Shown: one piece after another, positions 1-6,403 of the stretch
How the letters are laid out: the number at the start of each line of letters is the position of its first letter
Numbering within the stretch: position 1 is the stretch's first letter
Notes under the pieces: model-generated
Databases searched by the model: none
What the model saw: the letters and a program-made list of their open reading frames with translations, nothing else
Told to the model about the DNA's origin: nothing
From: Clostridia bacterium
GTDB taxonomy: Bacteria > Bacillota > Clostridia > Christensenellales > UBA1242
NCBI GenBank assembly: GCA_900768425.1
Contig: CAAGCR010000052.1
Span: 1-12,903 of the forward strand
Direction of reading: 5' to 3'
DNA: 12,903 nucleotides
Program-made: the position numbers and the translations under genes

Positions 1-72
1 AATGAAATTTTGCGGTAGCAAAATGAATTCCGTTAGAACAATAATTTTTTCAGACTGAGGGGTTTTCCTGCC
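1..72. repeat. Cut end of a probable palindromic intergenic repeat
   Basis: Seen: arms 7-13 (attttgc) and 18-24 (gcaaaat) pair around a four-base loop, and 1-3 pair with 27-29 after a small internal loop. The DNA that follows (about 30-58) would need its partner arm to the left of base 1, so the window seems to start inside a larger hairpin. On the minus strand the outer flank at about 54-65 reads AACCCCTCAGTC. I recall this string as the conserved edge of short palindromic repeats scattered between genes in many Clostridia genomes. That match is from memory and the element type is inferred. No coding sequence covers it. Confidence 0.4.
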
Positions 73-120
73 TTATTCAACAAATAAAATAGATAACTAA
101 TGAATTTAGGTTAAATATAT

Positions 121-145
121 AAGTTTGAATTATTACAAACTTTTT
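121..145 (+). terminator. Weak hairpin with short T-run
   Basis: aagtttg (121-127) pairs with caaactt (136-142) around an eight-base loop, and the T-run extends to 145. In plus orientation this could be a weak terminator for something left of the window. The stem is AT-rich and short, so chance is a real alternative. Confidence 0.25.
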
Positions 146-193
146 CATTAGAACCAAACTTTTAACAATTTTTCCCTGTCTTATTAAGCAAAC

Positions 194-226
194 AAAAAAA
201 ATCGCAAAGTAATTGCGATTTTTTTG
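194..226 (-). terminator. Bidirectional intrinsic terminator after the first membrane gene
   Basis: A perfect stem atcgcaa (201-207) / ttgcgat (213-219) has a five-base loop. It is flanked by an A-run on the left and a T-run on the right, so either strand would carry a U-tract. It lies about 13 bases past the stop codon of the minus-strand gene ending at 239, which is the gene it most likely terminates. Confidence 0.8.
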
Positions 227-238
227 TTATTTTTATCT

Positions 239-988
239 CTATTTATTTTTCTTTCGTTCGTTGAGCCATTGGATTAATGGGAATAGGTTAAAATATATAA
301 ATGTGAAGGCTATGTATACAATTATGTATAATTGGTTGTTTAATCCAATAATTTCTTGGACATCGTTACCAGGCATAAAATACATTGGGTCGTTTTCAAT
401 TTTTAATACGTATATTTCTAAGAACGAATATGCAAGTGTTAGCCCATATAATACTGCAACTTTCCAAAAATCTTTAAATTTAAAATCGGTAAATTTTAGA
501 GTTATAAGTGATATGCTTGTAATTAATAGCAAGCAATGTGTAGCTATTGAGTATAAATCATCAAAGCCTAAATATGGTGACTTGAAGCCAACCCCAGGAT
601 ATGCGAAGAAAATAATTGCACATAAAAGCGATGATATGCAAGCAAAATTGTAAAAACTTTTTTTGTTTACTATGGCAGAGATTATAAGTGCCCAGCAAGA
701 TATAGCACACCATGGACGTGGTAACAACAAGTGCATTATGCTTGTAAAATTATAATCAGACATCTTTGCAAAATTTATGCATCTGCGGGCAATTTCAAAT
801 AGTAGGATTAAGCCTACTAAAACCCACAAAACTATTCTTCTTGCTCTATCATCTTTTTTCCTAAAAATAAGTGCCAAAACGACAATAAGTGCAATACAGC
901 CAACTAATGTTAAAATATGCATTATACCCCAAGGTTGTACTTTTGTTGCCCCTGGATAATTTGTAAATAACCAATCTTTAAAACTCAT
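239..988 (-). CDS. YwaF/TMEM164-like multi-pass membrane protein (TIGR02206-type)
   Basis: This 249-residue protein has about seven hydrophobic segments (roughly residues 24-42, 53-69, 84-106, 112-130, 147-164, 174-194, 219-239) and a short Lys-rich C-terminus. The N-terminal W-G-I-M-H (His24), the HLLLP...W-C...C stretch (His86, Cys94, Cys98), the YPG turn at 130-132 and His151 resemble the bacterial YwaF family, distant relatives of eukaryotic TMEM164, an ether-lipid acyltransferase. Function in bacteria is not established; lipid acyl transfer would be inference. The ATG at 986-988 is preceded by an AAAGAAG ribosome binding site (about 996-1002). It is a single-gene unit with its own promoter and terminator, divergent from a second protein of the same apparent fold at 1237-2247. 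Family placement is by motif recognition only. Confidence 0.75.
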   Translation of the reverse strand: MSFKDWLFTNYPGATKVQPWGIMHILTLVGCIALIVVLALIFRKKDDRARRIVLWVLVGLILLFEIARRCINFAKMSDYNFTSIMHLLLPRPWCAISCWALIISAIVNKKSFYNFACISSLLCAIIFFAYPGVGFKSPYLGFDDLYSIATHCLLLITSISLITLKFTDFKFKDFWKVAVLYGLTLAYSFLEIYVLKIENDPMYFMPGNDVQEIIGLNNQLYIIVYIAFTFIYFNLFPLIQWLNERKKNK

Positions 989-1070
989 AATAATTCTTCT
1001 TTAAATTTTGTTCAACAAAATGTTTTAGATTTGCGACAATAAACACACTTGTCTTTATCACAGCAAAATT

Positions 1071-1099
1071 ATGATAACATATATGATATGTTTTTGCAA
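1071..1099 (-). promoter_or_regulatory. Promoter for the minus-strand YwaF-like gene
   Basis: On the minus strand TTGCAA (1094-1099) is followed by a 17-base spacer and TATCAT (1071-1076). The -10 is preceded by TG one base away, giving an extended -10. This predicts transcription starting near 1064 and a leader of about 75 bases. Confidence 0.55.
1076..1092. promoter_or_regulatory. Palindrome inside the promoter spacer, candidate operator
   Basis: aacatat (1076-1082) and atatgtt (1086-1092) form an inverted repeat with a three-base centre. It fills the spacer between the -35 and -10 of the minus-strand promoter, a typical repressor position. No regulator is identified, and AT-rich palindromes also arise by chance. 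Confidence 0.3.
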
Positions 1100-1113
1100 C
1101 CTATTAAAATAGA

Positions 1114-1142
1114 TTGATAAAAACGCATTATTTTGCTAAAAT
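1114..1142 (+). promoter_or_regulatory. Promoter for the plus-strand YwaF-like gene
   Basis: TTGATA (1114-1119), a 17-base spacer and TAAAAT (1137-1142) fit a sigma-A promoter (5/6 matches in each box). It would give a leader of about 88 bases before the ATG at 1237. It is back-to-back with the minus-strand promoter at 1071-1099. Confidence 0.55.
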
Positions 1143-1236
1143 ATTTGTACTTTTTATAAAAATGATAATAAATTTTTAAACAGTAATACCTACTAATAAA
1201 TGTAATTTTGCATTTTACAAAAGGAAAATTTTATTT

Positions 1237-2247
1237 ATGAATATTCAAATGTTTAATTTTTGGTACTTTTTTTGGCTGATTATAAGTGTTGGGTCAACTG
1301 TGGGGCTATATTTCCTTTTAAGGAAAAAATCGGTTAAAACGCAAAAAATTGTGCTTTTTTCTATATTAATTGCAGGTTTAGTTGCTCATTTTACTAAATT
1401 TTTGTATCCACCATATTCAACCGACACAGCGAGAATGCTAAGAGATTCGTGGTTTGTTAACATATGTGGTGCTAACATTGCATTGTTCCCTTTTATGTTT
1501 TTATCTAAAAGTGAAAGGGCAAAAGACTATATGTTTTATTTAGGTATCTTGGGCGGACTTGTTGCAATTTTAGTACCTTTAGAGCCAATTCAAAAAGTAA
1601 ATCAAGCCGCTGAATGGATAGACATAATTCGCTTTTATTTCCACCATACAATGTTATATGCTGTTCCGCTTTTGATGGTTTTATTTAAGTTACACAAACT
1701 CAGTTACAAAAGAGTTGCTTGGTGTCCGGTTTATCTTTTGGGGGTTATGCTATTCATAATGCTAAATCAAGTTTTCCAAAGCGAACTAGGGTTTATTCCT
1801 ATGCGTGGAGATGACATTACACACGTTAATTACAAAAATTCATCTTTAATTTGGGGTCCAGCACAAAGTTTTTCTTTTCTTTTAACCGCACTATGCCCTA
1901 AAATTTTTAAAACAATACCTTTTGGAGAACACGCGGGCGAAGCGAAATATTGGCCATGGTTTTGGCTAATTGTTCCTATCTTTGTGTACCTAACTCCTAT
2001 CTGCTTTGGTTTATGTATGATTTTTGACCACAAAAACTTTAAAACCGATTTTGTCAACTTTAAGCAAAAACTAAAAGCCTACCTTAATGCAAAAAAGAAC
2101 AAAACCAACCCACAAACAAACAATGCTCAAACCACACCGCCTGAAGAAAATATCACAACAAATAACGATATTCCCCCAAGCAACAAATTGTCAGATGTAA
2201 ATAACAATAATAATAATGATACTAATTTAGAAAGCATTAAAAATTAA
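1237..2247 (+). CDS. YwaF/TMEM164-like membrane protein with Asn-rich tail
   Basis: This 336-residue protein has about seven or eight hydrophobic segments within residues 7-262 (for example 7-27, 36-56, 74-90, 97-115, 134-151, 162-179, 239-262). The N-I-C-G-A-N-I-A-L-F-P stretch (Cys77), the following KDYMFYLGILGG, and the His-His pair at 136-137 before a hydrophobic segment resemble the YwaF/TIGR02206 family and align loosely with its divergent neighbour at 239-988. Residues 263-336 form a charged, then Asn/Thr/Pro-rich, probably disordered tail. It includes an Asn run near 322-327 encoded by an aat/aac microsatellite around 2201-2218. The tail is longer than usual for the family. AAGGAA (1221-1226) supports the ATG at 1237. 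Biochemical role is unknown; an enzyme or transporter acting on lipids is only a guess. Confidence 0.7.
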   Translation: MNIQMFNFWYFFWLIISVGSTVGLYFLLRKKSVKTQKIVLFSILIAGLVAHFTKFLYPPYSTDTARMLRDSWFVNICGANIALFPFMFLSKSERAKDYMFYLGILGGLVAILVPLEPIQKVNQAAEWIDIIRFYFHHTMLYAVPLLMVLFKLHKLSYKRVAWCPVYLLGVMLFIMLNQVFQSELGFIPMRGDDITHVNYKNSSLIWGPAQSFSFLLTALCPKIFKTIPFGEHAGEAKYWPWFWLIVPIFVYLTPICFGLCMIFDHKNFKTDFVNFKQKLKAYLNAKKNKTNPQTNNAQTTPPEENITTNNDIPPSNKLSDVNNNNNNDTNLESIKN

Positions 2248-2284
2248 AGAGATGTAGTACAAATAAATAACAATAATATTGAAT

Positions 2285-2315
2285 AAAAATGTGGCTTAAA
2301 AAAGTCACATTTTTT
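2285..2315. terminator. Bidirectional terminator between convergent genes
   Basis: The stem aaaaatgtggc (2285-2295) / gtcacattttt (2304-2314) has one G-U pair and an eight-base loop. A T-run follows on the plus strand and an A-run precedes it. It sits between the plus-strand gene ending at 2247 and trmR ending at 2327, and could stop transcription from both sides. Confidence 0.75.
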
Positions 2316-2326
2316 GTGTGTTATTA

Positions 2327-2923
2327 TTAGTCGCTGGTTTTGTAGATTTCGGCTATGCCATCACCTATGGGGTGAATGGTTGTGTTAAGGTCGGGGCGGG
2401 TTTCTATTTCTTGCATAAACTTGCGGAGTTTTGTTACCATTGCCCTTTTTTTATGGCCTACATCTTCGGTGGAGCGAACGAGTCCGTGAAAAAGTACATT
2501 ATCAACTAATAGGCAACCTTTTGATTGCAACATTTGTAGCAGTACGGGATAATATTTTAAATATTGTCCTTTTGGTCCATCTAAAAATATTAAATCGTAT
2601 TTTTTGTTTTGCTCGTTTAATTTTGTTATATGTTCAAAGCCATCACCTAGCAGTTGCTGTACCCTATTTGACAAGTTTAAAGTTTTAAAAGTTGTTATTG
2701 CCTTATTAAAACTTTCTTCGTTTATTTCTATGGTTGTAAGATATGCGTTTGGGCTAGACAAAAGCATAATACTTCCCGAATAGCCAACCGCAGTGCCGAT
2801 TTCTAAAATGTTTTGAAATTGTTTATCTTTAACAAATTGAGCTAAAAACTTTGCACTATCATCTAACAGCACCGGAATATGATTTTCACGAGCAAATTTT
2901 TCTAAATTTTGTAAAATATCCAC
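2327..2923 (-). CDS. trmR: tRNA 5-hydroxyuridine methyltransferase TrmR (YrrM-type O-methyltransferase)
   Basis: This is a class I SAM-dependent O-methyltransferase of 198 residues. Motif I is ILEIGTAVGYSG (39-50), the acidic ribose-binding position is in TIEI (64-67), and GDGFE is at 93-97. Y-D-L-I-F-L-D-G-P-K-G-Q-Y (109-121) and DNVLFHG (141-147) supply the metal-site residues Asp115, Asp141 and Asn142. The family member TrmR of Bacillus subtilis methylates 5-hydroxyuridine at the tRNA wobble position to give mo5U. The K-G-Q-Y signature favours that over catechol or CoA-ester methyltransferases. The start is GTG at 2921-2923; its Shine-Dalgarno TAGGA overlaps the TAG stop of RNase J nine bases upstream, implying a shared message and translational coupling. 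The protein is slightly shorter than the Bacillus enzyme, with both ends plausible. Confidence 0.85.
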   Translation of the reverse strand: MDILQNLEKFARENHIPVLLDDSAKFLAQFVKDKQFQNILEIGTAVGYSGSIMLLSSPNAYLTTIEINEESFNKAITTFKTLNLSNRVQQLLGDGFEHITKLNEQNKKYDLIFLDGPKGQYLKYYPVLLQMLQSKGCLLVDNVLFHGLVRSTEDVGHKKRAMVTKLRKFMQEIETRPDLNTTIHPIGDGIAEIYKTSD

Positions 2924-2928
2924 AATTC

Positions 2929-2935
2929 AATCCTA
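2929..2935 (-). promoter_or_regulatory. Ribosome binding site of trmR overlapping the RNase J stop
   Basis: On the minus strand the sequence TAGGATT starts with the TAG stop codon of RNase J (2933-2935) and supplies the AGGA core for the GTG start of trmR. A ribosome terminating on RNase J would be positioned to reinitiate on trmR. Confidence 0.65.
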
Positions 2936-4720
2936 ATCAAAGAAAATTATTGTTAAAATCATAGGTCGTCTTGCTGTGCGTTTAAAGATGAAGTTTTGTA
3001 AAAGTCTTCTAACATTTTGTTTTATTAAATTAGGGTCCATATCTCTTACATCTTGTTCTTTTAGATAATTGATTAAAAGTTCTTTTGCATCTTGCATAAA
3101 TTGTTCTTGCTCGCCTTGATAAATAACACCACGAGTAATTAAGAATGGATCACTACTCATTTCACCACTTAGTGTGCTTAAATTTAAAACTGCAACGCAG
3201 ATACCATCTTCTGAAAGTTGACGTCTATCACGCAATACGCTTGAATCCATATCACCTATGCCAAGACCATCAACTAATCTTTGACCGGCGGTAATTCTTC
3301 CACATTCTTTAATTTTTCCATTGCATAGTTCAACTTGCATACCAAGGTCTGGTAAAATTATATTTCTTGCTTCACAGCCAAGAGCGACTGCAATTTCTTT
3401 ATGAGTTTTTAGATGACGATATTCCCCATGCACCGGCATAAAGCATTTTGGTTTAACCAAACTATGCATCAATTTAATTTCTTCTTGACAAGCGTGTCCA
3501 GATGCGTGAACATCAGCAAGTTCATCATAAATTACATCTGCACCTTTTTTAAACAACTTATTAATTACGTTATATACAGATTTTTCATTACCTGGGATTG
3601 GTGATGCGGATATAATAATGCAGTCGTTATCTCCAAGAGTTATCTTTTTAAATTCGTTTGCTGCCATTCTTGTTAAGGCGCTCATAGGTTCGCCTTGACT
3701 ACCGGTTGTTATTATTAAAAGTTCTTTATCGGCAAATTTGTCTATTTTGTCAATATCAATAACGTTTTCTTTATTATATTTTAGTTCGCCTAGTTTCATT
3801 GCAACTTCGGAAACATTTATCATACTTCTACCGGTAAAAGATATTTTTCTGCCATATTTTTCTGCCAAGTTCATAATTTGTTGAAGTCTATGAATATTTG
3901 ATGCAAATGTTGCAACAAACAAACGATTTTCTTTATGTTCGTTAAATAATCTATCCAAAGTTTCACCAACTCTGCGTTCACTCATAGAATAACCTTTACG
4001 GCAAACGTTTGTTGATTCACACATTAAAAGGTCAACACCTTTTTTACCAAGTTCACCAAAACGTTCAAGGTCGGTAACTTGACCATTAATTGCTTCAAAG
4101 TCCACTTTAAAGTCACCGGTATGCACAACATTTCCTGCTGGGGTTGTTATGCAAACAGCAAGTGCACCGGCAATGCTATGGTTCACGTGGATAAATTCTA
4201 TAGAAAAAGACCCTATTTTTAAAACGTTTCTTGGTTTTACCGAAATCAATTTTGCTTTAATTTTTGGATATTCTTTTAACTTATTCTCTACAAGTCCCAA
4301 AGTTAAACGACTGCCATAAATTGGCACATTAATTTCTGGCAACAAGAAAGGAAGTCCGCCAATATGGTCCTCGTGACCATGGGTTAAAACAATGGCTTTA
4401 ACCTTAGATTTATTTGCAACCAAATATGAAATATCCGGAACGACAATATCAACCCCCGGAAGGTCATCATCTGGGAAAGTTAAACCTGCATCTAAAATGA
4501 TAATTTCATCTTTATATTCAAATGCGGTCATATTTTTACCGATTTCACCAACACCACCTAAAAAAGTTATTTTTAGTTTTTCTTTACCTTTTTTTTCGTT
4601 GGTTATAACGCGAGCAATTTGTGGTTCTTGACCGTTTAAACTTTCGTTAGAAACATTTAATTTTTTAGTATTTTTTTGTTCATTTGTATTTCTTTTTCTT
4701 TGTTCTTTTTGTTCTATCAT
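2933..4720 (-). CDS. rnjA: Ribonuclease J
   Basis: This 595-residue metallo-beta-lactamase/beta-CASP ribonuclease combines endonuclease and 5'-3' exonuclease activity in mRNA decay and rRNA maturation. Visible signatures are LDAG (76-79), T-H-G-H-E-D-H-I-G-G (113-122), His181, HTGDFK with His200 and Asp203, the beta-CASP CEST near 234-237, TGSQGEP (339-345), ASGHA (406-410) and MPVHGEYRHL (428-437) with His431. The C-terminal domain ends in the usual RRPMIL motif, so the protein is complete. The first ~46 residues are a Lys/Asn/Glu-rich, probably disordered extension ahead of the catalytic fold. The ATG at 4718-4720 has a strong AAGGAG (4729-4734). It is transcribed from its own promoter with a long structured leader and runs directly into trmR. 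Whether it corresponds to J1 or J2 cannot be decided here. Confidence 0.95.
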   Translation of the reverse strand: MIEQKEQRKRNTNEQKNTKKLNVSNESLNGQEPQIARVITNEKKGKEKLKITFLGGVGEIGKNMTAFEYKDEIIILDAGLTFPDDDLPGVDIVVPDISYLVANKSKVKAIVLTHGHEDHIGGLPFLLPEINVPIYGSRLTLGLVENKLKEYPKIKAKLISVKPRNVLKIGSFSIEFIHVNHSIAGALAVCITTPAGNVVHTGDFKVDFEAINGQVTDLERFGELGKKGVDLLMCESTNVCRKGYSMSERRVGETLDRLFNEHKENRLFVATFASNIHRLQQIMNLAEKYGRKISFTGRSMINVSEVAMKLGELKYNKENVIDIDKIDKFADKELLIITTGSQGEPMSALTRMAANEFKKITLGDNDCIIISASPIPGNEKSVYNVINKLFKKGADVIYDELADVHASGHACQEEIKLMHSLVKPKCFMPVHGEYRHLKTHKEIAVALGCEARNIILPDLGMQVELCNGKIKECGRITAGQRLVDGLGIGDMDSSVLRDRRQLSEDGICVAVLNLSTLSGEMSSDPFLITRGVIYQGEQEQFMQDAKELLINYLKEQDVRDMDPNLIKQNVRRLLQNFIFKRTARRPMILTIIFFD

Positions 4721-4728
4721 AATTTATT

Positions 4729-4734
4729 CTCCTT
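4729..4734 (-). promoter_or_regulatory. Ribosome binding site of RNase J
   Basis: A perfect AAGGAG on the minus strand, eight bases from the ATG, fixes the RNase J start and supports the Lys-rich N-terminal extension as translated. Confidence 0.8.
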
Positions 4735-4751
4735 ATATTTTTAGTAATTTA

Positions 4752-4795
4752 TTTTGGTAATTTTCACCAAAAAATTAAGCAAATATATTTTGCTT
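4752..4795 (-). promoter_or_regulatory. Tandem hairpins in the RNase J leader
   Basis: Two perfect 7-bp stems lie close together just upstream of the RNase J ribosome binding site. One is aagcaaa (4777-4783) / tttgctt (4789-4795) with a five-base loop; the other is ttttggt (4752-4758) / accaaaa (4766-4772) with a seven-base loop. Neither is followed by a T-run on the minus strand, so they are not terminators. They could be stability or autoregulation elements in the mRNA; that role is inference. Confidence 0.4.
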
Positions 4796-4801
4796 TTATT
4801 T

Positions 4802-4827
4802 AGTGTAATTTGTTACATTTTTACACT
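4802..4827. repeat. TGTAA/TTACA inverted repeat cluster
   Basis: agtgtaa (4802-4808) and ttacact (4821-4827) are exact inverted copies 12 bases apart. A third element, ttaca (4813-4817), forms a second dyad with tgtaa (4804-4808) over four bases. The arrangement looks like a multi-site protein binding region or an alternative RNA stem in the RNase J leader. Confidence 0.35.
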
Positions 4828-5002
4828 TATTAAAGTTTTTATTAATAAATTTAAGTATTTTTAATACTTTTTAGTCTAATTTTTTAATATTTTTAACATA
4901 ATTTTTGTTAAAATTTTTTTTACTAATTTACTTTTAAAACTTTTAATCAAGTACAATTTTTATAACTGCACTTGCTGAAAAATTTTAATTAATTTGTTTT
5001 AC

Positions 5003-5031
5003 AAAATACCATTTTAAATTGTTTATGTCAA
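5003..5031 (-). promoter_or_regulatory. Promoter for RNase J-trmR
   Basis: On the minus strand a perfect TTGACA (5026-5031), a 17-base spacer and TATTTT (5003-5008) with an extended-10 TGG form a convincing promoter. It begins about 20 bases beyond the stop of the upstream membrane gene and predicts a leader of about 275 bases. Confidence 0.55.
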
Positions 5032-5052
5032 TAACTATACATTTTTAAACTA

Positions 5053-5988
5053 TTAAATGATATTTTTCATTTTTGCCATTTTGTCGGCACATTCTAATTT
5101 TCTTGGGCTTATAATTTTGTCTGGGCTTAAATAATAATCCATACCTTGACTTTCAAAGAATAACACTTGACCAAAGATTGCGTTTACTAATGCTAAGATA
5201 GGAATTTCAACTATTAAAGCATATACCCCAAATAAATATAGTAAGCAAACAGATACAACTATTACCACTATAAAACTTGAAAGTACAGAAAAGAAATTTC
5301 TTCTTAAAGCCTTAATGCCTTTCCCAAAAGCACGACTTGCACAAGTGTTAAACACTACTACACTTGGAGCAAAACCATTAAAGAATGAAAAGTTTAATGC
5401 TATCATACTTACAACGAAAACGAATAATATCATTGGCGCAAATATTGCCATTGCCGAATTTAAAGTGCCTAAGCATAAAATTCCATAAATACTACCAATG
5501 AATGCAAACCAAAATGGAATTTCCATAACTGCACGCAAAATGCTATAACCCATAGATTTGTCTAACATTGTAACAAAGTTAATTGTGAAAGAACTTTTAT
5601 TTAAACTTGACATATAACTATATGCACATTCGCTTGCGGGAACATCACTAAGTTTAAACAAGAATGGTACTATTATAAATAAAAGTATTACCAAATATAT
5701 TAAAACAAAAACATTATTGCTTGCTAAACTTGCAACTCCGGAGAAAAATGCTTTTATAATATCTAATATTTGTCCCATAAGTTCCGGAATACTGATAAAT
5801 GTTGCATTGGTAAATAGTCTTTTAATTAATGCATTAAAACCTGAATTGTAAAAAGTATGTTTTAAAACACGCCAAACAGGAAGTGTAAACAAAAGGCTTA
5901 CACCAAACGCGATAATCTTATATAAAAAGATTTTCCAAAATAGGGCAAAATTTGCTATTGCCAACTTAAATGAATTATTTAATTTCAT
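5053..5988 (-). CDS. Six-TM integral membrane protein of unknown function
   Basis: I do not recognise a family. The 311-residue product has about six hydrophobic segments (roughly 18-38, 91-112, 153-173, 178-200, 233-255, 258-278). It has a basic loop near 219-231 (ASRAFGKGIKALRR) and a polar C-terminal tail rich in Lys and Asp. The N-terminus (MKLNNSFKLAIANFALFWK) is amphipathic and aromatic. A longer reading frame begins with TTG at 6036, but the ATG at 5986-5988 has an ATAAAGG ribosome binding site (5994-6000) at good spacing, so I start there. The predicted -35 box covers the TTG, which also argues against the longer form. It lies between rpoZ and RNase J in the same orientation, downstream of the rpoZ terminator. 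No catalytic motif is visible. Confidence 0.75.
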   Translation of the reverse strand: MKLNNSFKLAIANFALFWKIFLYKIIAFGVSLLFTLPVWRVLKHTFYNSGFNALIKRLFTNATFISIPELMGQILDIIKAFFSGVASLASNNVFVLIYLVILLFIIVPFLFKLSDVPASECAYSYMSSLNKSSFTINFVTMLDKSMGYSILRAVMEIPFWFAFIGSIYGILCLGTLNSAMAIFAPMILFVFVVSMIALNFSFFNGFAPSVVVFNTCASRAFGKGIKALRRNFFSVLSSFIVVIVVSVCLLYLFGVYALIVEIPILALVNAIFGQVLFFESQGMDYYLSPDKIISPRKLECADKMAKMKNII

Positions 5989-6007
5989 AAATACCTTTAT
6001 TAGTAGT

Positions 6008-6036
6008 ATTTTAATATATTTATATAAAAAATACAA
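6008..6036 (-). promoter_or_regulatory. Promoter for the six-TM membrane gene
   Basis: On the minus strand TTGTAT (6031-6036), a 17-base spacer and TAAAAT (6008-6013) fit a sigma-A promoter. The start would fall near 6001, right at the ribosome binding site, giving a very short leader. The region is so AT-rich that neighbouring registers are also possible. Confidence 0.4.
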
Positions 6037-6072
6037 CCAAATTTTTATTAAAATTTTGTCATATTTAAACTT

Positions 6073-6114
6073 AAAAATACCTCAAAGCAAAAACCGAATT
6101 GTTTTGAGGTATTT
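6073..6114 (-). terminator. Intrinsic terminator of rpoZ
   Basis: aaatacctcaaagc (6075-6088) pairs with gttttgaggtattt (6101-6114): 14 pairs with one G-U and a 12-base loop. On the minus strand the stem runs into TTTTT (6073-6077). It lies about 50 bases downstream of the rpoZ stop. Confidence 0.75.
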
Positions 6115-6160
6115 AAAAACAAAATATGTGAATTAAAAGTTTAAACTAATTTACTAAAAA

Positions 6161-6367
6161 TTAATCAACCGAATTGCTAGGAACAACTTTACCTTCGTAG
6201 ATTTCTTCTGCTGCAGCAGCGATAACTTTTTTGTTCTCATAGTTTGGATCGTCTTCAATATGGCGTTTTTCTAACTCTTTTGCTCTTTTTGCCATAAGGA
6301 TGGATAATTCATATTTATTGTTATTTGTTTTTTGAGCCAATTCATCAATTGGTGGTTTGTTCATCAT
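6161..6367 (-). CDS. rpoZ: DNA-directed RNA polymerase omega subunit
   Basis: Omega is the small subunit that helps fold the beta-prime subunit and assemble RNA polymerase. The 68-residue product has the family layout: P-P-I-D-E-L near the start, K-Y-E-L-S-I-L-M-A-K-R-A-K-E-L (18-32), and K-K-V-I-A-A-A-A-E-E-I-Y-E-G-K-V (46-61). Omega proteins share a KxxAxxAAEEI helix here. Two consecutive ATG codons open the frame; the first (6365-6367) is nine bases from GAGGT (6377-6381) and is preferred over the second at 6362-6364. It has its own extended -10 promoter in the 72-base gap after ligA and its own terminator. It therefore looks like a separately controlled gene rather than part of a gmk-rpoZ operon as in many Bacillota. 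Confidence 0.9.
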   Translation of the reverse strand: MMNKPPIDELAQKTNNNKYELSILMAKRAKELEKRHIEDDPNYENKKVIAAAAEEIYEGKVVPSNSVD

Positions 6368-6403
6368 AAAATAATTACCTCATATATTAAATTGTACTAA
6401 ATA

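Larger units (their letters stand above)
4721..5052. other. 332-base AT-rich non-coding region upstream of RNase J
   Basis: I see no gene here on either strand. It holds a promoter next to the upstream gene's stop codon (5003-5031), an AT-only hairpin (4891-4913), a TGTAA/TTACA repeat cluster (4802-4827), two hairpins (4777-4795, 4752-4772) and the RNase J ribosome binding site. No terminator for the gene ending at 5053 is visible, so some read-through into RNase J is possible. Confidence 0.6.

Noticed and set aside
213..653. Plus-strand open frame opposite the first YwaF-like gene
   Set aside because: It is a composition-driven shadow: no family resemblance, it begins inside the terminator, and it overlaps a well-supported minus-strand membrane protein.
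2201..2218. aat/aac microsatellite as a phase-variation tract
   Set aside because: It is a triplet repeat inside a disordered tail, so length changes would stay in frame and could not switch the gene off.
4891..4921. ttttaaca/tgttaaaa hairpin followed by a T-run as a terminator
   Set aside because: It is terminator-like only on the plus strand, where no transcript is expected, and the stem is almost all A-T in a very AT-rich stretch.
5989..6036. TTG start giving a 327-residue form of the six-TM protein
   Set aside because: No ribosome binding site is present for it, and a good AAAGG site precedes the ATG at 5988; the TTG also lies in the likely -35 box.
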